Source of the DNA: Micrasema longulum
Lineage: Eukaryota > Arthropoda > Insecta > Trichoptera > Brachycentridae
DNA length: 64,000 bases
Direction of reading: 5' to 3'
NCBI GenBank assembly: GCA_022494885.1
Contig: JAGVSM010000952.1
Coordinates: forward strand, 62,001-126,000
Below, in pieces: positions 44,990 to 54,652 of this stretch. The notes below the pieces were generated by a model that worked only from the letters and a program-made list of their open reading frames with translations, searched no databases and had not been told where the DNA came from. Within the stretch, counting starts at the first letter, position 1. The number at the start of each line of letters is the position of its first letter. The position numbers and the translations under genes are program-made.

Positions 44990-45243
44990 ATTACAACAGG
45001 GATGGAGAATACCTTAAATAAGGGAATGTGGAAGTTTAGGCATTTACAGGGCTTATGACCTGTCATTGGCTGGTTTAAGTGGCCACTTTACACACTGTGT
45101 AACATTCACCATTCTGCCCATGTTTGAACATCCATATTTCTTAAATTCTTCCATTTGTTGATTATACTGAAGTTATAGAGCTGAAACCTTTATTGTTATG
45201 AAGAGATTCATCTGACTGAATTATTTCACATACTAGGCAAACT
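44990..45243 (+). mobile_element. MITE-1 copy, well preserved core
   Basis: Contains the consensus-like core GGGCTTATGACCTGTCATTG, 'ggctggtttaagtggccactttacacactgtgtaacattcacc' and the end 'catactaggcaaac'. The first ~80 bases of the family are missing. Confidence 0.8.
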
Positions 45244-45249
45244 TATTTG

Positions 45250-45685
45250 TTTATTATTTCACAATTCATCTGTTACTTTTTTATTATTATTATTTTTGTT
45301 AAAGATAATGTTCCATAACTGAGGCGTCCCATGCCGAGGGTGACATTTTATATTCTTTTGCAACATGCGTTATTAAACATAATTAAATCGTAATCTCAAA
45401 TACATATAAAACATAATAAAAACAAACAAAACTCACAAATAAAAATACTATTAATTTTTTTTAAATCTTTCTACTTATTTGTCCTGATCCATTTATCAAT
45501 CCGTGCGCATCTAACTTTTATTATTCATTTCTTAATTGCGATTTTATAGTGAAAATATTTACTCATTTTCCTTATGGACAGTGGACGTAGGTTATCTCAT
45601 TGTTGAATTAACTAACTGGTATAATTATAATAATAAAAATACTTTATAGTTTTATTCCACTTTTATTTTTAGTTATTTTATAAAT
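45250..45685. other. AT-rich spacer
   Basis: Nothing recognised. Confidence 0.4.
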
Positions 45686-45690
45686 TTTTT

Positions 45691-45733
45691 ACCAGTGACC
45701 GGGTTTCGTCGTGACCGACATCGTCAGACTGGT
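45691..45733 (-). ncRNA. Hammerhead ribozyme, type I with minimal stem III, apparently complete
   Basis: Minus strand in order: ACCAGU (stem I) / CUGACGA / U / GUCG-GUCA-CGAC (stem II with tetraloop) / GAAA / CC-C-GG / UC / ACUGGU (stem I partner). Stem I pairs at 6 of 6 positions and stem II at 4 of 4. The conserved CUGANGA and GAAA boxes are intact and the cleavage site would follow GGUC. The minimal stem III is typical of hammerheads in Penelope-like element repeats, which often work as dimers. A single unpaired U follows the CUGANGA box. No Penelope coding sequence was found nearby. Confidence 0.7.
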
Positions 45734-45859
45734 GTGAGACTAAACAAATTTCTATGTTATATACAAGTGCAGGTAGGGTGCAAACTGGTATAATATATAT
45801 TCCTTTCTCAAAAATGTTTTCCCTCTATGTTGCAACAAGTTCGCATGTATCATTTAGTT

Positions 45860-46220
45860 TTATTTTATAAGGCATATGATTTATTATGACGTCAAAGTAA
45901 AACACTTCATAAAAAAAAACAAACGTATGTTAAGCAGGTTAAAATGATTACCGGTGATTATTTTATTTTTATACAAAATTAATTTAATAATATGTACGGT
46001 GAGGTAATGTTTACAAACGCGTTTCTTACTTCCTTCGACTTTTTGTGACGAATAATAAATTGAAACTGTTAGTATCGTTCTAAAATAATCTAACTTTATT
46101 GTTCTCGAATACTTTTATTTAATAAAAAAAACACTTTTATTTATTTCGTTATAATTCAAAAAAAATCAAAGACATCACAATATATGTACTTCAGAAAAAA
46201 AAATAACACTGAACATTTTT
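45860..46220. other. AT-rich spacer upstream of MITE-3
   Basis: Nothing recognised. Confidence 0.4.
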
Positions 46221-46224
46221 CACC

Positions 46225-46513
46225 AATAAGGAAGTTCTGTGATACAAGAGATCGGTTTTTTTTTAAAATTACGCGCGGTAAAAATTAGGGCATTTAATTA
46301 TACGGTGTAGTTTCTTGAAAAAGTTTTAAAAAGAAATTAAAAATGAGCTACTTTAAATGACGTCACCAGTTCTCCGAAATCAACCAATGATAGGGTATTG
46401 TGATACGTTTCTGATTACTGGGAAGCCAATCCCCCAATCGGGATAACGCACTTGTGACGTCACATGCGGAGTAATTTCAAATAATTATTAAAAAAACACT
46501 GAACTTCCTCATT
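46225..46513. mobile_element. MITE-3 complete copy, 289 bp
   Basis: The left end AATAAGGAAGTTCTGTG and right end (inverted) AATGAGGAAGTTCAGTG are terminal inverted repeats with two mismatches in 17. Inside are two TGACGTCA palindromes (46360s and 46450s). It ends about 190 bases upstream of the TATA box of the host gene. Confidence 0.65.
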
Positions 46514-46701
46514 TTAACATGATTTAATTCGTCACAATGTACAATAAGTTACCAGATTTATTAGATAATGCATAGATAATATTCAGTAATAATATGACCG
46601 TTCTTTTGAACTTCATTCATTTTTTTTTCACGCATATTTACTTTAATTTGAATTAACACCTGTATACACTAAGATTATTTTGGCGACAAACAGACAACTT
46701 G

Positions 46702-46709
46702 TATATAAA
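46702..46709 (+). promoter_or_regulatory. TATA box of the four-exon gene
   Basis: TATATAAA lies 57 bases upstream of the start codon. Transcription would begin near 46732-46740, leaving a 5' UTR of about 25-35 bases. No other TATA element sits better for this gene. Confidence 0.7.
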
Positions 46710-46765
46710 TTAAAGGATGTCTTTTTACTACGTAGACTGCTCTTGATATTCACACCAAACGCATC

Positions 46766-46819
46766 ATGGATATCAAAGTATTATTTTTATTCGCTCTGTT
46801 AGCTGCAGTTCTCGTAAAT
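46766..46819 (+). CDS. Exon 1: signal peptide
   Basis: Encodes residues 1-18 only. The start context is CATCATGG. The exon ends AAT|gtaaga, so the signal peptide is almost exactly one exon, an arrangement common in insect secreted proteins. Confidence 0.88.
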
Positions 46820-49800
46820 GTAAGAATTCATTTATTTTATTTATTTATTAAAATCATTGACAATAATTTGTTTGATAATTTTACTAAATTTTCAAGCCTT
46901 TTGGAATTTTATCTGGATAGGCAGATATATCGAGCATAAATTGTAGAAATGATGAAATTCAAACAAAGGCATAAGTGTTAAGAATAGAGTCATCAAACCT
47001 GATAACGACTCTGCGACGGTAATTGCGCTGTAAATGATTTGAATTCTCCCTTTCCAATTTACTATTTGACTTTTGTTTGATATTTTAATAAAATTCTTAC
47101 AAATTAGAACTCTTTCGTCCCCATGATGACGATTTTCTCCGATCTCTATTTAACTTAACCAAGTTTAAATTTTGTTAAGTTTCTATTACTACAATACGAC
47201 AAATGACAAAATAATAATAAATATTGCATCATTAGTGATTATAATTACTGCACTAATAAGCGGGGAACGGATAATTGGAGGCACAAAATATCCTTTTTTG
47301 TTTTTTTTTCATCAATTTTTTTTTACATTTTACAACTATTTTGTATATAGATACGTGTTATAATTTTACATTTAACGTTCCACCTCTGTAATGCAGCAAG
47401 ATGCTCGTGTTTAAAACCCTCACTCCCCAGTGATGTGAAGCTAGCGCACATTACGTCTAATAACTATAATATCTTTATAAATATAACAAATATTTGGTTT
47501 AGATTTTCCGTATTTCTCCATTACACATTTACGTATCGGCTGAAATAATTTGTTATTAAATAATAAGTTCTTATTAGGCACAAAAAAAACACTTTATTGG
47601 AAATCGGTATACCACAGTATACCAATAACACCAGGCGTTACACGTCTACTACATATCCAGTCACGTAGTCCAGTACTAGCTACTTAGTAACTCTCGGGAA
47701 GTTGGCGCGGGTGCACGTGTCGCCCGAGTCGTTAGCGATACCCAATGGTTTTTTCATGTTTTCAGCAGTTAGATTTTAAATATTATCATCTTTGAATTCA
47801 ATTATGGTTAATTAAAGCCATTCTCTATAAATATTCTATTTTTCCCTTTTTAAATCTCTTATTTTTTAAATGTGTAGTGACTACACAGCACCGTAACGCG
47901 CGGGTGTGTTTATGACAGTAAGGGAAAGGTTAAAGAGGGAGTTTGTTTTACAATTATTTATTTATTTATATAAATAAATAGATCATTACAGCGGAAATTA
48001 CGTTGGAGTATATTTTAAATGTAAAACCGTAAAAAAAAACGTTTTTCACGATTCTTCATCACTGTCCACTTTTAGACATATACGGGTATGTATTTTTTTT
48101 GTGCATCAATCCTCTGAATACATACAGAACTTCCAAGATCTTCGTTGCCTTTTATTTCCACAAACATTCCGATAAATTAATTCAATCCTACTTATTATTG
48201 TTAAAGTTACTTATAGTTTTGACTGAATACTAATCTAGAAACGTCTCCGCGTTTGATATTTGAGTTATTTTTTGTTTTACTGTGTATACGTGTATACTGT
48301 ACCTATCCTTAGAACCATTCTTCTTTTTCAGGCCGATGATCTTCCTGGCATTCCTACGCTTGGCGACATCCAGACTAAGGCCGAAGATGAGGTGAAGAAG
48401 CTGGTGACCTTGGCGGACCAGGTGACGACCACGGGAACGTCTGCAGCAACAGAAATGGCCCAGAAGCTCCGAGAGAACACTCAAGCCAGGATGCTAGATG
48501 CCGAGGCCGTGGTGAATAAGACTGTAACAGAACTTAAGGACAGCTTGGTGAATGAAGTGCAGAAAGCTGGAGGATCTGTGGACAAGATTTTGCAGTGTAC
48601 CCAAGTAAGTTAATGTTATAATCTCAGTGCCTTCAAAATTAGAGATAGTCGAAATTGAAAAAATCATTAGCAAGATGCATAATATTTTTCAGTCTACACT
48701 CACTTAGAAGGTTGAAAAAATTCTTACCCATTAATACTAAATGCACCCTTGTACAAGCATTACTACTACCCATTCTATTTACGCTGATGTTTCCACGACT
48801 GATTTGAGCTGTGAGCAACTCGATAAACTTGAACGACTTCATAATACATGCATAAGGTACATTTTTGGTCTTAGGAAATATGACCACATTTCTGATTATC
48901 GTAGGCAACTGAAATGGCTCAAAATTAGACAGCGGAGAGACTATCACTCCCTCTCACTTTTGTTCAATGTACTTCATAGTCCTAACGCTCCTATATACCT
49001 GCGTGAAAAATTTCAACGCTTATCAGTTCATGGTTTACCTCTTCGTTCTGATTCTCAAGGCATTCTCTTAATACCCATCCACAATTCCTCTTTCCTCTCT
49101 TAAACAAATACGTTTATTTCTATTATTATATATCTTTAGCTTTTTTTTTAATATTGAATATGTTCTGTAACTTGATCTATAAAAATAAAACTTTTATTTT
49201 ATTGGTTGGTTGGAATAAATTTCCTTTTGTCAATAAGCCCGCCAATGTGCAAATAACATAATGTATAAAAAGTTGATTAAAAAAAAAATAACAATAAAAA
49301 AAATGTTACAAAATATAAAAATTCAACTACATTATTTAGAGATTTTTCTGTGTTTTTGGTGTTTCATTTGTCTAATTTGTTTATATTTTTTATTTCTATT
49401 TTACTTTTGGTATTTTAGTGTTAGTTTCTAACCAGAAAATCTTCGAACTTCAATCGCTAGTCACTGACTAAACCACGATGCAAACGCACGTCATATTTTT
49501 GATTTTACCATAATGTGGAGTGTTTGCAGTGCTTAAACATACTTGACTTGAATAACAAATTAATTTATAAAGCACTTGTTTAAATGTACTTTTGAGGTGT
49601 CAAATCAATTACATTGTTTATGGTTTTAAACGGTTTTATGGGTTTAATCTTGAATACATAAAAAGGTAAATATTTCTTTCAATCACCCAATCATAAAAAT
49701 TTTAAGAAGTATAATCTTTTGTTTTAAATTATAATTTAATGACACCATCCTATTTGGTAAGAAAGTTTTTCTGCTTATTCACTTATATTTAAAAAACAAT

Positions 49801-52634
49801 AACGATAAGCTATTAATATAAAAATTAACATTAAGTATTATCTTAAGCAACAAAAACACATGGTAAAATGAAGAAAAGATATTGTTTTGTTAATTGTCAA
49901 CAATTTCGCATAGTTAATAGGTACAAAATAATTAAATTTTCATTCTTTTTTTACTGATAATATTTTATTGATTCCAAACTTTCAAAATTTTCCATCTTTT
50001 AAAAAACATGCACTATCCTGGATTCAAACTAAAGATATAAACTCTTTTTTTCAATGATTTATTTTGTTGCCCTTAATAATAAGGAATATTTATGTGTTTT
50101 TTTAAATATTTTTTTATTTCCCTTTTTAATTACTATAAAAAAATACCATATTATCTTTTACAGAATATTTTTTTTTTCTTTCTTATGTTATACAAAAATA
50201 TTAAAACTGTCCATTGTTTATTATAGGAGCAAAAATTCATTAACATTTTCTTGTATATTTTGTTTACTATTTTTCTATTGATATGTATTTCGTTGATATG
50301 TAATTATGCTTTGTTTTTTTTTTAAACTCTGTTTTATTTTTATGTTTATTGTAAGAAAACAAAAAAAAAATTTTTTTTTAATTAAAAACACTTTTTTCTT
50401 AGATGGCCCAATCGGCTCTGGATACCTTCAGGAATCAGACCCTAGAGAAACTAACTGATTGTTTAACTGAGAGGGTCGAGAAAGCTGCCGGAGTCATGAC
50501 TCCCATTCTCCAAGCAACACAAGATGTCGCCACCATCATGTCCGAAGTGCAAACCAACATTGAGAAAGACTGTCCTGCCAATAATTCAACGATTATAGAT
50601 GTTGGACAGACACTTTGTACTCTCTCTCTCATCTTCCAAGCGGAAGAGAAAATAGCTGCCCAAGCTTTAATAATTTCAAATAAGGTAGGTTATTTTCGCC
50701 TTGTAATCTAAGGGCCAGTTGCACCAACAAATTTAAACGAAAAGACCATGTTATGGCAAAACGTTGCATCATTGCATTGTTGTATTGTTGTATTGTTGAT
50801 AAGCGTGATTTTCCTAAAGGTGGTCTGAGTTGAATAAAAAAATTAAAGATTTTCACTTTGATTCCTATTTATGACGTCATAAAGGATATCATCATCATCT
50901 TCCCTTTCCGCACCAAATGGTACATAGGGCACTGCATTGGCACACCAATCGCAACGTATCTTGATCATTTTTTTATTTACATGAAGGCAAGGTGATTAGT
51001 TTTACGCTTCAGGTACCAGTCTAGGGACTATGAAATATTATAGTGTAAAAATACCCTTTTAAATAAATAATTCATATCAACCATGTCGGGAATCGAACCC
51101 GAGACCTCTTTCATGATAGGCAAATGCGCTTACCATTACTCCACGAGGTGGACGAGCATAAAAGATATACATCATTGATAATTGCGTTTAAAAAGTACTT
51201 GTTTCATTTTAAATTTAATAGAGATGAAAAGATTTATAAAACTTTGAATATTTCATCTTCTTATGTTTCGTTTCTTTTATTTTTCTAAATTCTGTACTAA
51301 GTTAATCCCTTTTATGGACTTATATTTCTTTAAAGATCAAAAATCACTATCGGAAAAAGAGATTATAGACATATAAATATTTATTTATTTATTAATTTAT
51401 AAATAATTTTACTTACATTTATTGGGACGCAAGTCTTAACTTAATTGGACTAAAGTCCTCTGTTGAGTTGAGACGAATAATATACCACAGGTACAATAGT
51501 ATAGCTCGACACTCTTAGTACTTAACAGAAATATCATTTAAAAACAATACATTACACAGTCTACTCCAACATATAATATATTCTTTGAACAAAAATTCTG
51601 TAAATCTCATTACTTAGCGTGGCAATTTTTTTAAAACTTGGGTGGTAGAAATCATCCTTATTATGATGAATTGCAAAAAAAATTAATAAAATAGCGTTTT
51701 TTTTTAAACAACGGCTACGCTAAAACTATTAATAAGTCTTAATATTTTTAATACAAAATTAACTGTTATTTAATCCAAAAAATTAGCCATTATTCATCCT
51801 GCGAAGACTGGTTCTATTGATTACTGTTATCATCCGCAGGTTTATGATTGACCAACTTCTTCTTGTTGGCAATCACTTGTAAAAAGGCCTCTCTGTCTTG
51901 CGCTGCCCGGAACAACTCTTCAACACATCTCATTCCGGTCGAGTCTCTTATGCTGCGCAGCCATGACGTTTGCCTTCTGCTAGGTCCACATTGTCCCTCA
52001 ATTTTGCTCATTAGTATTAGTTGGAGAACTTTAAACTTTTCTCCACGCAAGCTCTGGCCCAGATAGAAGATCTTACGGACCTTTATGCATTTTAACAACT
52101 GTCTGTTGTAATTAGCTCATCTCGGGACTTCTACATTGCTGAACAAATCTGTCCACGGTATGCGAAGCATTTTTCTGTGAAGCCACATCTCGAATACCTC
52201 TAACTGGTTCATAGTATGTGCTTTCAAATTTCAGGTTTCCGAGCCATGCAACAAAACTCACACACTAACATTAGTTAAGCCTATTAAGGCGAGAATATAA
52301 TATCTCGTCCAGAGTCCTTGATCTATTTCAAACAAATAACTGTATTATTTATTCCGAACTGTATTGAGTTAAATTAAATTAACTCGATTTTTTTAACAAA
52401 AATTGTTTTAGTATGTTTAACGGCACAGTAATATTTTTATAATAGTAATACTAAATTTCTCTCTCTTCGTTTCTTTTATGTTTTCAGGTTATTGATGGAT
52501 CTACTTTTATCACAAATCTTGACACCCTTCAAACCGATTTGACGGACTGTTTCGCCACCAAAACTGCTTCAGCTGTTTTAGACTCTGTACCGATTATTAC
52601 CAATATTGTCACGTGTACCACTACCCTTCTGTAA
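46766..52634 (+). CDS. Secreted six-cysteine helical protein, four exons, 251 residues, family not recognised
   Basis: Coding exons are 46766-46819, 48332-48604, 50403-50684 and 52488-52634, with GT/AG borders (gtaaga/ttttcag, gtaagt/tcttag, gtaggt/tttcag). All three introns are phase 0, and the joined frame stays open to TAA. The start gives a signal peptide (MDIKVLFLFALLAAVLV), probably cut after Ala19. The mature chain of ~232 residues is rich in Ala, Thr, Lys, Glu and Leu in amphipathic helix patterns. Six Cys lie at 107, 129, 166, 181, 224 and 246, allowing three disulfides. Asn sites at 80, 120, 169 and 170 fit N-glycosylation. Residues 80-109 and 120-149 are a gapless 30-residue repeat, and 212-248 looks like a third. 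There is no transmembrane segment besides the signal. It presumably acts outside the cell. Size and secretion recall the insect 27-kDa hemolymph glycoprotein group, but I see no convincing motif match. Confidence 0.9.
46820..48331 (+). other. Intron 1 (1512 bp)
   Basis: Donor gtaaga, acceptor ttctttttcag. Mostly AT-rich. A GC-richer patch at 47630-47745 ('gggaagttggcgcgggtgcacgtgtcgcccgagtcg') is unassigned. The frame at 47172-47363 is a chance frame. Confidence 0.8.
48332..48604 (+). CDS. Exon 2: residues 19-109
   Basis: Begins ADDLPGIPTLGDIQTKAEDE and contains the first 30-residue repeat (NKTVTELKDS ... KILQCTQ). One Cys (107). GC content and codon use are clearly higher than in the surrounding intron, supporting a true exon. 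Confidence 0.92.
48655..49200 (+). pseudogene. LINE ORF2 C-terminal fragment in intron 2
   Basis: Joined frames read LRRLKKFLPINTKCTLVQAL, then LDKLERLHNTCIRYIFGLRK and QLKWLKIRQRRDYHSLSLLF, then YLREKFQRLS. This is the Jockey/CR1-type block after the RT (LVQALL.PI....  .LE.L.N.CIR.IFG....  L.WL.I..RR..H.L). Its end near AAAATAAAACTTTTATTTTA could be its 3' terminus. It is in the same orientation as the host gene. Confidence 0.8.
49203..49290 (-). mobile_element. LINE 3' tail with GGTTGGTTGG end, in intron 2
   Basis: Inverse of 9310-9440: 'ggttggttggaataaatttcc', 'caataagcccgccaatgtgc', 'ataatgtataaaaagttgatt'. It abuts the plus-oriented LINE end. Confidence 0.65.
50403..50684 (+). CDS. Exon 3: residues 110-203
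   Basis: Starts MAQSALDTFRNQT and carries the second repeat (NQTLEKLTDC ... PILQATQ). Three Cys lie at 129, 166 and 181, and the twin glycosylation site is NNST. It ends SNK|gtaggt. Its first codon is ATG, but the exon has a normal acceptor (tttttcttag) and joins exon 2 in frame, so this is not the gene start. Confidence 0.92.
50900..51152 (-). mobile_element. SINE-3 full-length copy in intron 3
   Basis: The minus strand starts with the head CCACCTCGTGGAGTAATGG, then AAGCGCATTTGCCTATC and B box GGGTTCGATTCCCG. It ends 'gcgattggtgtgccaatgcagtgccctatgtacc'. This is the most complete SINE-3 in the window and serves as a reference for the family. Confidence 0.85.
51370..51590 (-). mobile_element. 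LINE 3' tail, 'cgtcccaactcaac' family, in intron 3
   Basis: The plus strand shows 'tttatttatttattaatttat', 'gggacgcaagtcttaacttaattgg' and 'gtcctctgttgagttgagacgaata', matching 42300-42480 in order and orientation. Confidence 0.6.
51800..52310 (-). pseudogene. RTE-like LINE C-terminus in intron 3, antisense to the gene
   Basis: The minus strand reads FEMWLHRKMLRIPWTDLF near 52190-52140 and IKVRKIFYLGQSLRGEKFKV (52080-52020). Then come KIEGQCGPSRRQTSWLRSIR and MRCVEELFRAAQDREAFLQV, followed by IANKKK. It is collinear with 54944-55324 (KKVRKISYLGHIMRGEKYHL). The frame is intact for 94 residues, then broken upstream. Confidence 0.85.
52488..52634 (+). CDS. Exon 4: residues 204-251 and stop
   Basis: VIDGSTFITNLDTLQTDLTD, then CFATKTASAV and a C-terminal Cys in IVTCTTTLL. 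Contains the two last Cys, spaced 22 residues like Cys107-Cys129. Acceptor is tatgttttcag. Confidence 0.9.
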   Translation, partial: VIDGSTFITNLDTLQTDLTDCFATKTASAVLDSVPIITNIVTCTTTLL

Positions 52635-52649
52635 TTCTACCTTTCACGA

Positions 52650-52655
52650 AATAAA
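52650..52655 (+). promoter_or_regulatory. Polyadenylation signal AATAAA
   Basis: AATAAA lies 15 bases after the stop codon. A second AATAAA near 52744 could serve instead, which would give a 3' UTR of about 130 bases. Confidence 0.65.
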
Positions 52656-52759
52656 ATGATCAAAAGGCTAAGTAAATTGTATTCAATTTATAGATGATAT
52701 ATCCTTATTTATGTATTCACGTTTATTAATTTTAATAATTACCAATAAATCAATAATGT

Positions 52760-53970
52760 ACAGTAATTTTGTACCAATAAAAATTAACTTTTTCTATCAT
52801 GCACAAAATTAAACTAGGAGAAATTATCCATGTATATAGGTATACATATACTCGTGTATTAAAATATTGATAGATGTGTTTTTGTGGTCACTGTATATAA
52901 AATATTTAACTAGTTATATTTTAATTCTTCTTTTATTACTTTTTATACGTATTTCTATAAAAAATACATATGTTTATTTTTCTTACTTTCTTTCTTTGTA
53001 AATATTTTTCCTGCACTTTTATTTTTGCCGACATTATAATATTTTATCAAATAATTGAAAATTTATAATAAATATGCATTACATATGAAGAAATGTCTTT
53101 AATTTCAATACCTGTGATTTTGTTTACACTACAACATTATGACTATTTCAGATATTTTAATTATTAATTGAATTCACAATTGTATGAATTCAATTTTCTA
53201 ATTCAAATACTTAGTGAGGAATAAATTCGCAATATTTATTATAACGGATGTTGTTTCCCAGTGAATAAAATAATTTACATAAATTATATTAAAACCTAAC
53301 TTACTTAAATGTCTCTTAATCATGTCTTTGATTTAATGAAGGAAATAATTAGGCATTGAATAAAACTATTGCGCATAAAATTAGCAAACCACTTTTGTGA
53401 AAACGTAAAACAATTGTTCTTTTATTATTCTAAACGTAATTACATTTTATGTTTATTGCAACATATGGCTACAATTTTATTTCATTATCATCTATTTTTA
53501 TTAATTATTCAATTATTATTATAACTGTAGTGAATATATTTATTTATACAGTATCTAACAAGATGTCTAAGTTACATTTATAGGATCTGTCGGCATACAT
53601 CAGTTATATATTTATTTTATTGTACGTATTATGTCGTTTGAACCACTACATTTTGGCATAAACATATTTTGCCCGCCTCATTGGCAGCACAAATAATTGA
53701 GTCTTAGATAAAATTGGCAAATATGGTCGAACGAGGTGACAATGTTTGTGCAATACAGAAATTAATTCTACGTATTTGATTTGCAGAATTCCAAATGCTT
53801 TTGAATGCAATTTCATGAAAGTCGAAAAGCCGTGCATTCCTAAAACTGACTGCCGGTGAGGCTACTCCAACATTTTTCTCAAGTTACCCATGAAATCGAC
53901 AATAATCCATAATAATTCAATAAAATAATCATATGAGTAAAAAGACAAGAAAATGCATACATACATATAT
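52760..53970. other. AT-rich spacer downstream of the gene
   Basis: No gene or shared repeat was recognised. The frame 53646-53837 lacks motifs. Confidence 0.45.
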
Positions 53971-53974
53971 ATTA

Positions 53975-54652
53975 TCTTTATATATATAATTCCTCTGTAC
54001 GTGTGATGTCACCGTACTCCTCCTAAACGGCTGAACCGATTGACGAGCGGTTTTCAGAGAAATATAGATATTTGCGCTGCGCGTGTTTGTAGACATTAAA
54101 ATCTTCAATCGAATATGTAAAAAAGAAATTAAGAGCATAAATATTTTAATTATCATTCTACCAGGGTTGCATTCGAGGAGAATGCATTTACAAAAAAATG
54201 GAAAGATGTTGTTTTTTGTGTATAAAAAAGTTTATTTTTGAATGTTTTCAAAGAGCGTTTGTTTTTGGGGTTCTTAATCAGATTGTTTCATTGAATTCCT
54301 TATAATTTCTACGCATTCATTTGTTTTTACTGGATTTTTGGTTATACTAAAATAATATAAAATTTAATACATTTTCGAAAATCGTATTCTTACATAAGTA
54401 TACCCCTCTGTTGGTGAGACGACCGGCATTTGACGTTTGCAAAAAAAATGCCATATTTGAAAAAATATTTATTTTATGTTTTGGAATCAACCACAAACAA
54501 GTACCTACCTAAATTATATATTTGAATATTAACAATTTTTTAGTTTTGGAATTCAATCACAAAAAAGTACCTAGGTACTTACTTATCAATAAAAAGTATT
54601 TTTCCAAGGCAAGCCAACGTTTGGGCAGGACAATGTCTGTCGGGTCCGCTAG
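53975..54652 (+). mobile_element. Non-autonomous Helitron, 678 bp, canonical ends
   Basis: Starts TCTTTATATATATAATTCC directly after A and ends GGGTCCGCTAG directly before T, the exact Helitron insertion signature. A GACA-5nt-TGTC hairpin precedes the end by about 6 bases. Inner landmarks ('acgtgtgatgtcacc', 'aaacggctgaaccgattg', 'tacccctctgttggtgag') are shared with the inverted copy 23122-23805. No coding capacity. Confidence 0.9.

Noticed and set aside
48260..48613. 117-residue frame starting MSYFLFYCVYVYTVPILRTI as an alternative signal peptide for exon 2
   Set aside because: This reading crosses the ttctttttcag acceptor; the TATA-associated exon 1 gives a better signal peptide and phase-compatible donor.
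50403..50711. 102-residue frame beginning with ATG as a single-exon gene
   Set aside because: A strong acceptor (tttttcttag) directly precedes the ATG and a donor (gtaggt) ends it; it joins exons 2 and 4 in phase 0 and lacks its own signal peptide.
51083..51152. tRNA-like sequence on the minus strand in intron 3
   Set aside because: Same reasoning: head of a full-length SINE-3, not a cloverleaf.
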